This document shows, piece by piece, positions 9,099 to 18,168 of a stretch of DNA of 64,000 nucleotides (position 1 is its first letter; each line of letters starts with the position of its first letter). The stretch comes from Pseudomonas sp. H1h (GTDB lineage Bacteria > Pseudomonadota > Gammaproteobacteria > Pseudomonadales > Pseudomonadaceae). The DNA lies in the NCBI RefSeq assembly GCF_000633255.1, contig NZ_AYMJ01000029.1, positions 1 through 64,000 on the forward strand. Direction: 5' to 3'. The notes below the pieces were generated by a model, which ran no database searches, was not told where the DNA came from, and saw only the letters and a list, made by a program, of their open reading frames with translations. The translations under genes and the position numbers were made by a program.

Positions 9099-9269
9099 GT
9101 GGCCCAAACGACCAAATACGTCATCAAATACAAGCTCAACGGTGAGCGCCGCTTCGAGTTCGCGCAACTGGAGCACGGCACTGTGGAAGAGGCCAAGGCG
9201 GCGCTGGACGCGATCCACGGCACCACTGAAGACGTGATCAGCGATATCGCCGTCAGCAAAGCCCTGTAA
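9099..9269 (+). CDS. Small hypothetical protein
   Basis: A 56-residue frame starting at GTG with AAGGTAAG upstream. The sequence (KYVIKYKLNGERRFEFAQLE) is protein-like with balanced charge, and the frame ends well before the next gene. It is too short for family assignment. It is probably co-transcribed with the DUF1883 gene. Confidence 0.55.
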   Translation: MAQTTKYVIKYKLNGERRFEFAQLEHGTVEEAKAALDAIHGTTEDVISDIAVSKAL

Positions 9270-9362
9270 CGCAACACATCGGATTTGACCGCAAGCGGCG
9301 GAGTGTTCTGCCGCCGGGACCTGCCCAGACTGAGCGCCCAGACCACGCGTTCAGGAGTCAGC

Positions 9363-10073
9363 ATGTCAATGTCCCCCTCACGGCTGGATGCGCTCGATTG
9401 GGCAGCCCTGGAACAGCAACTGGATGAGCAAGGCTACGCCATCATCCGTGCGCTGCTTTCGGCCCACACCTGCGAGCGCCTGAGTGTCCTGTATCCGCAG
9501 ACCGAACCGTTTCGCTCGCAGGTCGTCATGGCCCGTCACGGTTTCGGTCGCGGGCAATACAAATATTTTCGCTATCCCCTGCCGACCACGGTCGAGCGCC
9601 TGCGCAACGCGCTTTATCCGCGCCTGGTGCCGCTGGCCAACCGCTGGAACGAACGCATGGGTTTGCCCGCACGTTTCCCTGTCGCCCATGCCGAATTTCT
9701 TCAGCGCTGCCACGCCGCCGGTCAGTTGCGGCCAACGCCGCTGTTGCTGCAGTACGGCCCGCAGGACTACAACTGCCTGCATCAGGACCTCTACGGGGAG
9801 CTGGTTTTCCCACTGCAAGTTGCGATTCTTCTGTCAGCACCGGGGCAAGACTTTACCGGCGGCGAGTTCGTCATGACCGAGCAGCGGCCGCGCATGCAAT
9901 CGCGCCCGCATGTGGTGGATCTGCAACAAGGTGACGCGGTGATCTTTGCGGTCAACCAGCGTCCGGTCAGAGGCACACGCGGCGACTATAAGGTGACCCT
10001 GCGGCATGGCGTCAGTCGCCTGCACAGTGGAAATCGGCATACCCTAGGCATCATTTTCCACGACGCAACATGA
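9363..10073 (+). CDS. 2OG-Fe(II) oxygenase, predicted DNA-repair type
   Basis: A 236-residue iron/2-oxoglutarate-dependent dioxygenase. The HxD iron ligands are in CLHQDLYGELVFPLQ (about residue 140), and the distal region has GDAVIFAVNQRPVRGTRG with Arg residues suited to 2OG binding. It looks like the family described as oxygenases acting on damaged nucleic acid. The start at 9363 follows CAGGAGTCAGC. Its stop overlaps alkB (ATGA), and ada lies further on, so it belongs to an alkylation-damage operon. The substrate is inferred from context only. Confidence 0.85.
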   Translation: MSMSPSRLDALDWAALEQQLDEQGYAIIRALLSAHTCERLSVLYPQTEPFRSQVVMARHGFGRGQYKYFRYPLPTTVERLRNALYPRLVPLANRWNERMGLPARFPVAHAEFLQRCHAAGQLRPTPLLLQYGPQDYNCLHQDLYGELVFPLQVAILLSAPGQDFTGGEFVMTEQRPRMQSRPHVVDLQQGDAVIFAVNQRPVRGTRGDYKVTLRHGVSRLHSGNRHTLGIIFHDAT

Positions 10074-10744
10074 GCAGCATGCAACCGACCACCTTCGACC
10101 TGCTCGCCGACCACGAACCTGCGCAACAACCGCGTGCCGAGCAAATCGGTGAACAGTCATGGGTGTTGCGCGGCTTCGCGCTGCCGATTGTCGATCAGGT
10201 GTTGTCGGCGCTGGATGCCCTGCTCGCTGCCGCGCCGTTGCGCCACATGGTCACACCGGGAGGTTTCAGCATGTCGGTGGGCACCAGCAGTTGCGGGGCG
10301 CTGGGCTGGATCACCGATCGCAGCGGCTATCGTTACAGCGCCGTCGACCCGCTGAGCGGCAGGCCATGGCCGGCGATGCCACTGGTGCTGTTCGAACTGG
10401 CGCAAACAGCCGCGCAACGCGCAGGATTTGCCGACTTTCACGCGGATTCCTGCCTGATCAACCAATATATCCCCGGCGCCAAGATGTCTTTGCACCAGGA
10501 CAAAGACGAACATGCCTACGCGGCGCCAATCGTTTCGTTGTCATTGGGCTTGCCGGCAATGTTCCTGTTCGGTGGTTTTGCCCGGAGCGACAAGAGCCAG
10601 CGCATTCCCCTGCTGCACGGCGACATGGTGGTCTGGGGCGGCGTCGATCGCCTGCGTTTTCACGGCGTGCTGCCGATCAAGCCAGGGCGGCATCCACGCT
10701 TGGGCGAACGCCGGATCAACCTGACTTTTCGCGTTGCCGGATGA
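10070..10744 (+). CDS. alkB: DNA oxidative demethylase AlkB
   Basis: Removes methyl groups from 1-methyladenine and 3-methylcytosine by 2OG/Fe(II)-dependent oxidation. The 224-residue protein has the HxD motif in SLHQDKDE (about residue 141), the distal His in RFHGVLPI (about residue 200) and the 2OG-binding Arg pair in RRINLTFRV at the C-terminus. Translation is coupled to the upstream oxygenase by an ATGA overlap. ada follows 87 bases downstream. Confidence 0.95.
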   Translation: MSSMQPTTFDLLADHEPAQQPRAEQIGEQSWVLRGFALPIVDQVLSALDALLAAAPLRHMVTPGGFSMSVGTSSCGALGWITDRSGYRYSAVDPLSGRPWPAMPLVLFELAQTAAQRAGFADFHADSCLINQYIPGAKMSLHQDKDEHAYAAPIVSLSLGLPAMFLFGGFARSDKSQRIPLLHGDMVVWGGVDRLRFHGVLPIKPGRHPRLGERRINLTFRVAG

Positions 10745-10831
10745 GCCTGAAAAATTTGACCGCAAGGCGCGGAGTGTTACTGACATCGCCGCTGATTAAC
10801 CTGAATCAAACAGGTCAACGGACTACTCGCC

Positions 10832-11899
10832 ATGAAAAAGCTTTCGCCCATCATCAACGTTGAAACCGATCCACGCTGGGCCGCCGTCGTTGCGCGGGAC
10901 CCGCGGGCCGACGGGCAGTTTGTCTATGCAGTGAAAACCACCGGGGTCTATTGCCGCCCGAGCAGTCTTTCGCGCTTGCCCAAGCCGCAGAACGTCGAGT
11001 TCTTCGACAACGCCGAAGCCGCCGAGGCGGCGGGTTATCGTCCGAGCAAACGCACCAGCAAGGATCAGACTGACGTCGCCACCCAACACGCCGCGACCGT
11101 GGCGCTGGCCTGCCGGCAGATCGAAACCTGCGAAACGACGCCCGCGCTCAACGAACTCGCCGAGGTGGCCGGACTCAGCCCGTTTCATTTTCACCGTGTG
11201 TTCAAGGCTGCAACCGGCCTCACGCCCAAGGGTTACGCGGCGGCGCATCGCTCACGCCGGGTGCGTGAACGACTGGCGGACGGTGGTTCGGTGACCGATG
11301 CGCTGTACGACGCAGGCTTCAACTCCAACAGCCGCTTCTACGAATCGGCCGACAAGGTGCTGGGCATGAAGCCTGGCGACTATCGCGCGGCCGGGCGCAA
11401 CAACGACATTCACTTTGCCGTCGGCCAATGCTCACTCGGGGCGATTCTGGTGGCACAGAGTGAGCGCGGAGTGTGCGCGATTCTGTTAGGAGATGATCCG
11501 CATCAACTGGTGTGTGATCTGCAGGATCAGTTCCGTCAGGCCAACCTGATTGGCGCCGATGCCGGCTTCGAGCAGTTGATTGCCCAAGTGGTCGGCTTCA
11601 TCGAGGCGCCAGCGCTGGGCCTCGATTTGCCTCTGGACGTGCGCGGCACGGCTTTTCAGGAGCGAGTGTGGCAGGCGCTGCGGGAAATCCCGGCTGGGCG
11701 CACCGCCAGTTACGCCGAGATCGCCCAGCGCATTGGTGCGCCGACCTCCATGCGCGCCGTCGCCCAGGCTTGCGGCGCTAATCGCCTAGCCGTGGCGATC
11801 CCCTGCCATCGCGTGGTGCGCAGCGACGGCAATCTCTCAGGGTATCGCTGGGGCGTGGAGCGCAAGCGCCAACTGCTGGAGCGCGAAACGCAGCCTTAA
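10832..11899 (+). CDS. ada: Ada-type regulator / O6-methylguanine-DNA methyltransferase
   Basis: A 355-residue protein with the three Ada parts in order: N-terminal methylphosphotriester-acceptor domain (residues 5-80), AraC-type helix-turn-helix (about 88-180) and C-terminal methyltransferase with active-site PCHRV (Cys325). In E. coli the N-domain zinc is held by Cys38, 42, 69 and 72. Here only the equivalent of Cys38 remains (VYCRPSS, Cys41); the others are Ser45, Ser72 (YRPSKR) and Thr75. The O6-methylguanine repair activity should be intact, but zinc-dependent methylphosphotriester sensing should not. Its stop overlaps the stop of the convergent gene in a shared TTAA. Confidence 0.9.
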   Translation: MKKLSPIINVETDPRWAAVVARDPRADGQFVYAVKTTGVYCRPSSLSRLPKPQNVEFFDNAEAAEAAGYRPSKRTSKDQTDVATQHAATVALACRQIETCETTPALNELAEVAGLSPFHFHRVFKAATGLTPKGYAAAHRSRRVRERLADGGSVTDALYDAGFNSNSRFYESADKVLGMKPGDYRAAGRNNDIHFAVGQCSLGAILVAQSERGVCAILLGDDPHQLVCDLQDQFRQANLIGADAGFEQLIAQVVGFIEAPALGLDLPLDVRGTAFQERVWQALREIPAGRTASYAEIAQRIGAPTSMRAVAQACGANRLAVAIPCHRVVRSDGNLSGYRWGVERKRQLLERETQP

Positions 11900-12354
11900 T
11901 GGATGCCGATGTAGACCGCCACTGACTCGGGGCCGGTATAGGCCTCGAAGTCGGTGGCGTAACGGCGCTGAATCTGCGGATTGTCTGCAAAGAACGTCCA
12001 GATCCGCCCCCAGGTCGCAATGACCGCGTCAGGCAGCGTGCCCTGTGCTTCAAACACCAGATACTCACCCGCTTCAATCTGCACCGCTTCGTAGTCCTTG
12101 GTGCGCGCACTCACGGCGACGCCAGCGGTGACATCGAACGCACCCGAGGCATCGGACTCGTAAGCCGAGTACACACCATAAATTGGCGAGTTGGCGGTCT
12201 TGGCAGGAATGCTCTCGGCCAGTTCTTCGCTGAAAAACTGCCCCCACATCGGACCGATCTTTGCGGTCGCAGGTTGGTGCTCTGCGGCGTTGGTGGTACG
12301 TACGCGCAGGCCGGCAACGGTAAAGGCGTCGATTTGCTGTCGTTTCAAGTCCAT
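11896..12354 (-). CDS. GyrI-like effector-binding domain protein
   Basis: A 152-residue stand-alone domain of the GyrI/AraC-effector-binding fold, recognised from the central MWGQFFSEELAESIP, the YGVYSAYESD strand and the C-terminal DFEAYTGPESVAVYIGI. Stand-alone members bind small hydrophobic or cationic compounds, or inhibit gyrase; which applies cannot be told. A GGGAG site lies about nine bases before the ATG. It converges on ada with a 4-bp overlap. Confidence 0.8.
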   Translation of the reverse strand: MDLKRQQIDAFTVAGLRVRTTNAAEHQPATAKIGPMWGQFFSEELAESIPAKTANSPIYGVYSAYESDASGAFDVTAGVAVSARTKDYEAVQIEAGEYLVFEAQGTLPDAVIATWGRIWTFFADNPQIQRRYATDFEAYTGPESVAVYIGIH

Positions 12355-12416
12355 CGAAATTGCGGCTCCCTGTTATAGAAGTGCGGCCACAGAGGGCCGC
12401 AATGAGGCCTACTTTG

Positions 12417-13400
12417 TCAGCGATTGACGTCGACCACAACCCTGCCGCGCAACTGCCCGGCGAGCAGTTTTGGTGCCGCATCAATGGCTTCGCTCAGCGC
12501 GATTTCGTGGCTGATCAATGGCAACAGGGCGCAGTCCAGATCGCGGGCCAGACGTTCCCAGGCTTCGATCCGGCGTGCCTTGGGTTGGGTCACGCTATTG
12601 ATCCCGGCCAGAGTTACCCCGCGTAAAATGAACGGCGCCACCGACGCCGGGAAATCCATGCCCTGAGCCAGACCGCAGGCCGCCACCGTTCCTTCGGCAC
12701 GGGTGCTGGCACAGGCGTTGGCCAACGTATGGCTGCCGACCGAATCGATCACCGCTGCCCAGCGCTCCTTGGCCAGTGGTTTGCCCGGCTGCGACAGGGT
12801 CGCGCGATCTATGATTTCGCTGGCGCCCAGTTGCTTCAGATATTCATGCTCGGACACCCGGCCGGTTGACGCCACTACCCGATAACCCAGTTTGCCGAGC
12901 AAGGCGATAGCGAAGCTGCCCACCCCGCCATTCGCGCCAGTCACCAGCACCTCGCCCTGAGTCGCGGTCACGCCGTTACGTTCCAGCGCCAGAATGCACA
13001 GCATCGCCGTGTAGCCGGCGGTGCCGATGGCCATCGCTTGCGCGGCGCTGAACGCTTTGGGCAAAGGAATCAGCCAGTCGCCATTGAGTCGCGCCTTTTG
13101 CGCCAGCCCGCCCCAATGATTCTCGCCCACGCCCCAGCCATTGAGCAGCACTGAGTCACCGGCCTTGTAGTCGGGGTGCGAACTGACCTCGACCGTTCCT
13201 GCCAGATCGATGCCCGGAACCATCGGGAACTTGCGCACCACCGGACTGCTGCCGGTAATCGCCAGACCGTCCTTGAAATTCAGCGTGCTGTACGCAACCT
13301 TCACCGTCACGTCACCATCAGGCAGCTGCGCCTCGCTGATCTGCTGCAGACTGGCGTGGTAACCGTTGTCGTCTTTGTCGATCAAAATGCCGTTGAACAT
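12417..13400 (-). CDS. acuI: Acryloyl-CoA reductase / YhdH-family MDR oxidoreductase
   Basis: A zinc-free medium-chain reductase of 327 residues. N-terminal YSTLNFKDGLAITG and VPGIDLAGTV are hallmarks of the YhdH/AcuI family, and the NADPH-binding motif VTGANGGVGSFAIALL is at about residues 150-165. AcuI reduces acryloyl-CoA to propionyl-CoA; the activity here is assigned by family only. The ATG at 13400 has GCGAGG upstream, so the longer open frame to 13499 is not used. Monocistronic. Confidence 0.85.
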   Translation of the reverse strand: MFNGILIDKDDNGYHASLQQISEAQLPDGDVTVKVAYSTLNFKDGLAITGSSPVVRKFPMVPGIDLAGTVEVSSHPDYKAGDSVLLNGWGVGENHWGGLAQKARLNGDWLIPLPKAFSAAQAMAIGTAGYTAMLCILALERNGVTATQGEVLVTGANGGVGSFAIALLGKLGYRVVASTGRVSEHEYLKQLGASEIIDRATLSQPGKPLAKERWAAVIDSVGSHTLANACASTRAEGTVAACGLAQGMDFPASVAPFILRGVTLAGINSVTQPKARRIEAWERLARDLDCALLPLISHEIALSEAIDAAPKLLAGQLRGRVVVDVNR

Positions 13401-13589
13401 GGCTGCCTCGCAATCAATGGATTCAAATCCTCGCGCCTTGAAATAACACAAAGCAACACATTGCCCCAGCCGACTTTGCGCCAATTCGCAAATCTGCAAA
13501 GTAATTCCAGAGCGGGCGGCTATGCTTTTTCGACGGTCATGCTTTCGCTGCCCTCCCTCCCGAAAGTGACCCTGTCGATGGAGCTGACA

Positions 13590-16052
13590 ATGTCTTACCC
13601 GCGTTCATTGCTTGCGATGTTATTGCTGTGCCTGCTGACCGTTGGCACCACTTGGGCGGCCCCGGCCACTGCCACTAAACCTGCCGCAGCCGATGCCGCG
13701 CCCAGCGCGCCGACATGGCCGCAAGTAATCACCAGCGGCAAGGCCAAACTGACCGTGTACCAGCCGCAACTCGACAGTTGGGACGGCTACACCCTAAATG
13801 CCCGGGCGGCGGTCGAAGCCACCGGTGCCGATGGCAAACCCACCTACGGAATTGTGCAGTTCAGCGCACACACCCTGGTCGACAAGGCCACACGCTGGGT
13901 CGCGCTGGATCAATACAGGATCATCAAGGCCGACTTCCCCGCTGATGCCAGCCAGACCGATGTGTGGCTCGCAGCGCTGCAAAAGGATGCCGAAAGCCGC
14001 AAGAAAACCATTTCCCTCGATCAACTCGAGGCCGCCGTCGGCGTGCTGTCGGCCGAGCAGAAAGCCGACAGCGCACCGCTGGAAAACACCCCGCCGGCGA
14101 TCATCAGCGCCGACGTCCCCGTCCTGCTCGTCTACATCGATGGTGACGCGGCCTACCGCGCCGTCGATGGCACCGCGTTGCAACGGGTGATCAACACCCG
14201 CCCACTGCTGCTCAAGGACGCTGAGGGCAAGCACTACCTGCACGTGTTTGATGGCTGGATGGTTGCCGACAGTCTCAGCGGCGAGTACACGCGCCTGACC
14301 ACACCCCCGGCCGATCTGGAGAAAGCCAGGCAGGCGGCGATTCAGAGCCGTCAGGTCGATCTGCTGACTGGCCAGAGTGATCCGAAAGACAAGGCCCCCA
14401 GCCTGGCCAAGGCGCCACAGCCGAGAATCTTCATCGCCACCACCCCCACCGAACTGATCGTCACCGACGGGCCGCCACAGTGGTCGCCGATTCAAGGCAC
14501 CAGCCTGTTGTACGTAAGCAATACCACCGGCCACATTTTCAAGGAAATCGGCGACCAGAACAGTTACGTGCTGATCTCCGGCCGCTGGTTCCGTGCCGCC
14601 GACATGAGCGGTCCCTGGACGTTTACCCCGGCGGACAAACTGCCGGCAGACTTTGCCAACATTCCCGACGACAGCCCAAAAGAAAACGTCAAGGCCTCCG
14701 TCGCCGGCACGCCACAGGCCAAGGAAGCCGCGATCGCCGCGACCATTCCGCAAACCTCGGCGATCAAGAAAAGCGCAGTGAAAATGACCGCGCCGCAGTT
14801 CGACGGCGAGCCGCAACTCAAGGCGATCAACAACACATCGCTGCAGTACGTGGTCAACAGTGCCACACCGATCATTCGCGTCGACAATGACAGCTGGTAT
14901 GCGGTGGAAAACGGTATCTGGTTCACCGCGACATCAGTGAACGGGCCGTGGGTCGTCGCCAGTTCGGTACCGGCGGTGATCTACTCGATTCCGCCAAGCT
15001 CACCGATGCATTACCTCACTTACGTCAAGGTCTATGAGTCCAGCGGCGATACCGTGGTCGTCGGCTACACCCCGGGTTATCAGGGTTCGAACCTGGACCC
15101 GGCCACGGGTGTGGTGGTCTATGGCACCGGTTATCCGTACACGCCATGGGTCGGCAACGTCTGGTACGGGCCACCGGTGACGTACGGTTTCGGCGTCGCG
15201 ATTCGCTACACGCCGTGGACCGGCTGGACCTTCGGTTTCGGCTTCGGCTGGAGCTGGGGCGGCAATACCGTGGCGATGGGCTGGGGCTGGGGCGCTTACC
15301 CGTGGTGGGGCAATTATGGCTGGGGTTACGCCTGGGGGCCGCACTTGTACCCGGCGCCGCTGGCCTGGGGCGGCGCCGCTTACGGTTATCGAGGTGGTGC
15401 CGTGGCCTGGGGCCCTGGCGGCTGGGCCGGCACCACCGGCAATATCTATCGTCAATGGGGTGACCGCGCGACCGTGAGTCGCTATGGCGCCGGCTACAAC
15501 GCCTGGACCGGCAATCGCTGGGCGGGTCAGGTCGGGTCGTCCTATAACTCGCGCACCGGCATTGCTGCGGCGGGTCAGCGCGGGGCCGTACACAATGTCT
15601 ACAACGGCAACTACGCGGCCGGACGCAGCGGCGAAGTGGTCGGGCCGAACGGTGGCGCCATTGCCGGCGGCCGGGTGACGGCGGGCAACGCACGCAATGG
15701 CACTCAGGTCACCGCCAATCGTGGCGCGGTCTACAACCCCAACACCGACAAGACCACGCAATATGGCGGCGTGAAGGGACGCAACGGCGGTGCCGCACGG
15801 GTCGGCGACAACGTGTATGCCGGGCACGACGGCAATGTCTACAAGAAGACCGACAACGGTTGGCAATCAATGGTCAAGGGCAGTCCGACACGCACGGCAC
15901 CGGTCAACAACAATGCCCAGTTGCAAAACCTCAATCGCGAATCGGCGGCGCGCAACTTCGGCAACCAGCGCACCAATAACTTTCACAACTCTTCGCAAAA
16001 CATGAATCGCTCCTTTGGAGGCGGCGGTGGTGGCGGACTTCATCGACGCTGA
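13590..16052 (+). CDS. Large secreted Gly/Trp/Tyr-rich protein, unknown function
   Basis: An 820-residue protein with a Sec signal peptide (residues 1-23). After a Pro/Ala-rich linker comes a globular N-terminal half with repeated PVLLVYIDGDAAYRAVDGT-like blocks (near residues 175, 295 and 420), each followed by a HVFDGWMVA- or SGRWFRAAD-like strand pair, so three or four related beta units are likely. Residues about 510-620 are strikingly rich in Gly, Trp and Tyr (GWTFGFGFGWSWGG), and the C-terminal third has short G-N-x repeats ending in a Gly run. GGAG precedes the ATG at 13590; upstream open sequence is opposite acuI. It could be a surface, matrix or adhesin-like protein. No family recognised with certainty. 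Confidence 0.8.
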   Translation: MSYPRSLLAMLLLCLLTVGTTWAAPATATKPAAADAAPSAPTWPQVITSGKAKLTVYQPQLDSWDGYTLNARAAVEATGADGKPTYGIVQFSAHTLVDKATRWVALDQYRIIKADFPADASQTDVWLAALQKDAESRKKTISLDQLEAAVGVLSAEQKADSAPLENTPPAIISADVPVLLVYIDGDAAYRAVDGTALQRVINTRPLLLKDAEGKHYLHVFDGWMVADSLSGEYTRLTTPPADLEKARQAAIQSRQVDLLTGQSDPKDKAPSLAKAPQPRIFIATTPTELIVTDGPPQWSPIQGTSLLYVSNTTGHIFKEIGDQNSYVLISGRWFRAADMSGPWTFTPADKLPADFANIPDDSPKENVKASVAGTPQAKEAAIAATIPQTSAIKKSAVKMTAPQFDGEPQLKAINNTSLQYVVNSATPIIRVDNDSWYAVENGIWFTATSVNGPWVVASSVPAVIYSIPPSSPMHYLTYVKVYESSGDTVVVGYTPGYQGSNLDPATGVVVYGTGYPYTPWVGNVWYGPPVTYGFGVAIRYTPWTGWTFGFGFGWSWGGNTVAMGWGWGAYPWWGNYGWGYAWGPHLYPAPLAWGGAAYGYRGGAVAWGPGGWAGTTGNIYRQWGDRATVSRYGAGYNAWTGNRWAGQVGSSYNSRTGIAAAGQRGAVHNVYNGNYAAGRSGEVVGPNGGAIAGGRVTAGNARNGTQVTANRGAVYNPNTDKTTQYGGVKGRNGGAARVGDNVYAGHDGNVYKKTDNGWQSMVKGSPTRTAPVNNNAQLQNLNRESAARNFGNQRTNNFHNSSQNMNRSFGGGGGGGLHRR

Positions 16053-16166
16053 CAGGGGACGATTGCCCCTGCCCTGAAAATCCGGGCTGGCCCTGAGTCC
16101 GGTTTTGCTGTTAAAAAACCGGCTCTGCCGTCCCTGCCCCGTTTCATCGTTCGGAGAACTGCTTCC

Positions 16167-17231
16167 ATGAGTCAATGGCCTGACACCCGCTTGCTTGACC
16201 TTCTCGGCATCGAACTGCCGATCATTCAGGCTCCCATGGCCGGCGCCACGACTCCGGCCATGGTGATCGCTGTGTGCAACGCGGGCGGGTTGGGTTCGAT
16301 GCCTGCCGCCATGCTGAGCATCGAGCAACTGCGCGAAGATCTGCAGACCGTTCGCGAGCACACCCGCAATCCGTTCAACGTCAATTTTTTCTGTCATCAG
16401 CCACCGGCCACCGATGAACAACGGGCACGCGACTGGAAAAATCTGCTGGAGCCTTATTACCGCGAGCTGGGTGTCGATTTCGATGCGCCGACACCGGTTT
16501 CCAATCGGGCGCCATTCGATGCGGCGGCGTGCGCCGTGCTGGAAGAGTTTCGCCCGCCGGTGGTGAGTTTTCACTTTGGCCTGCCGGAGAAGTCCCTGCT
16601 GGATCGGGTCAAGGCCACTGGCGCGAAAATCCTCTCTTCCGCGACTACCGTCGATGAAGCGTTATGGCTTGAACAACACGGCTGCGATGCGATCATCGCG
16701 ATGGGTTACGAGGCGGGTGGACACCGCGGGATGTTTCTCAGTGATGACTTGAGCAGCCAGGTCGGCACCTTTGCCCTGGTGCCGCAGATTGCTGACGCGG
16801 TCAAGGTCCCGGTCATTGCTGCCGGCGGCATCGCCGATAGCCGAGGTGTGGCGGCGGCATTGATGCTGGGCGCATCGGCAGTCCAGGTCGGCACCGCCTA
16901 CCTGTTCACGCCGGAAGCCAAGGTCAGTGCCTCCCATCACCAGGCGCTACGCAGCGCCAAGGAAAGCGAAACCGCCCTGACCAACCTATTCACCGGGCGC
17001 CCCGCTCGGGGGATTTTCAATCGGGTGATGCGCGAGATCGGCCCGATGTCGCCCAACGCGCCGGCGTTCCCACTGGCCGGCGGAGCATTGATGCCGTTGC
17101 GCGCCAAAAACGAAGCGCAATTCAGCAATCTCTGGGCCGGTCAGGCCTTTCCTCTGGGCGAGGAGCGGAGCAGCGCCGAACTGACCCGGCAACTGGCTGA
17201 AGGCGCCCTGGCAAAACTGGCGCGCCGATGA
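16167..17231 (+). CDS. Nitronate monooxygenase, class I type
   Basis: An FMN-dependent TIM-barrel enzyme of 354 residues that oxidises nitronates such as propionate-3-nitronate. N-terminal LPIIQAPMAGATTPAMV, the central AIIAMGYEAGGHRGM and VIAAGGIADSRGVAAALMLG (phosphate binding) match the family (formerly 2-nitropropane dioxygenase). A GGAG site sits about ten bases before the ATG. Monocistronic with its own terminator. Confidence 0.9.
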   Translation: MSQWPDTRLLDLLGIELPIIQAPMAGATTPAMVIAVCNAGGLGSMPAAMLSIEQLREDLQTVREHTRNPFNVNFFCHQPPATDEQRARDWKNLLEPYYRELGVDFDAPTPVSNRAPFDAAACAVLEEFRPPVVSFHFGLPEKSLLDRVKATGAKILSSATTVDEALWLEQHGCDAIIAMGYEAGGHRGMFLSDDLSSQVGTFALVPQIADAVKVPVIAAGGIADSRGVAAALMLGASAVQVGTAYLFTPEAKVSASHHQALRSAKESETALTNLFTGRPARGIFNRVMREIGPMSPNAPAFPLAGGALMPLRAKNEAQFSNLWAGQAFPLGEERSSAELTRQLAEGALAKLARR

Positions 17232-17236
17232 TCCGG

Positions 17237-17275
17237 CACGGGGTGAGGAACGGCACAGCCTCACCCCGTGTTTAT
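17237..17275 (+). terminator. Terminator after nitronate monooxygenase gene
   Basis: A perfect 12-bp stem (17237-17248 with 17259-17270) and 10-base loop, followed by TTTATAA. Confidence 0.85.
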
Positions 17276-17300
17276 AAGCACTTCCTGTTTAGCGGCATTT

Positions 17301-17324
17301 CGCTATATATTTCGCTATATAGCG
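17301..17324 (+). promoter_or_regulatory. ModE operator upstream of modA
   Basis: CGCTATATA, six bases (TTTCGC), then TATATAGCG form a perfect 9-6-9 palindrome. The E. coli modA operator has the same 9-6-9 spacing and nearly the same half sites. It lies about 77 bases before the modA start, suitable for molybdate-dependent repression. modE itself is not in the window. Confidence 0.85.
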
Positions 17325-17400
17325 TTTCACCCCCTCGCATCGGTGCAGTCCACCCCCAACAATAACTGCCCTCTGCACTCGCCAATAACGGAGCTGTTAC

Positions 17401-18168
17401 ATGACCATTCGTGCCTCACGTTTTGCCCCAACTTGCCTGGCCACATTGCTGGCGGTATTCGCCTTCGGCGCCGCTCAGGCTGATGAAGTGCAGGTGGCAG
17501 TTGCCGCTAACTTCACCGCACCGATCCAGGCGATCGCTGCCGATTTCGAAAAAGACACCGGGCACAAACTGGTGGCTGCCTACGGCGCCACCGGCCAGTT
17601 CTACACCCAGATCAAGAACGGCGCGCCGTTCGAAGTGTTCCTCTCGGCCGATGACACCACCCCGGAAAAACTGGAAAAAGAAGGCGACACCGTCAAAGGC
17701 TCGCGCTTCACCTACGCCATCGGCACCCTGGCACTGTGGTCGGCGAAAGAAGGTTATGTCGACGCCAAAGGTGACGTACTGAAGAAAAACGAATACCAGC
17801 ACCTGTCCATCGCCAACCCGAAAGCCGCGCCGTATGGCCTGGCGGCCACTCAGGTGCTGGAAAAACTCAAACTGACTGAAGCGACCAAAGCCAAGATCGT
17901 CGAAGGCCAGAACATTACCCAGGCTTACCAGTTTGTCTCCACCGGCAACGCCGAACTGGGCTTCGTCGCGCTGTCGCAGATCTACAAGGACGGCAAGGTC
18001 ACCAGCGGTTCGGCGTGGATCGTTCCAGCCAGCATGCACGACCCGATCAAACAGGACGCAGTCATTCTGAACAAAGGCAAGGACAGCGCCGCCGCCAAGG
18101 CACTGGTTGAATACCTCAAAGGCCCGAAAGCTGCTGCGGTCATCAAGTCCTACGGCTACCAGCTCTAA
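17401..18168 (+). CDS. modA: Molybdate ABC transporter, periplasmic binding protein
   Basis: Binds molybdate or tungstate in the periplasm and delivers it to ModBC. The 255-residue protein has a signal peptide ending AAQA (about residue 27), then EVQVAVAANFTAPIQAIAAD, typical of ModA. A CGGAG site is seven bases before the ATG. It is first in modABC and under the ModE operator. Confidence 0.95.
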   Translation: MTIRASRFAPTCLATLLAVFAFGAAQADEVQVAVAANFTAPIQAIAADFEKDTGHKLVAAYGATGQFYTQIKNGAPFEVFLSADDTTPEKLEKEGDTVKGSRFTYAIGTLALWSAKEGYVDAKGDVLKKNEYQHLSIANPKAAPYGLAATQVLEKLKLTEATKAKIVEGQNITQAYQFVSTGNAELGFVALSQIYKDGKVTSGSAWIVPASMHDPIKQDAVILNKGKDSAAAKALVEYLKGPKAAAVIKSYGYQL

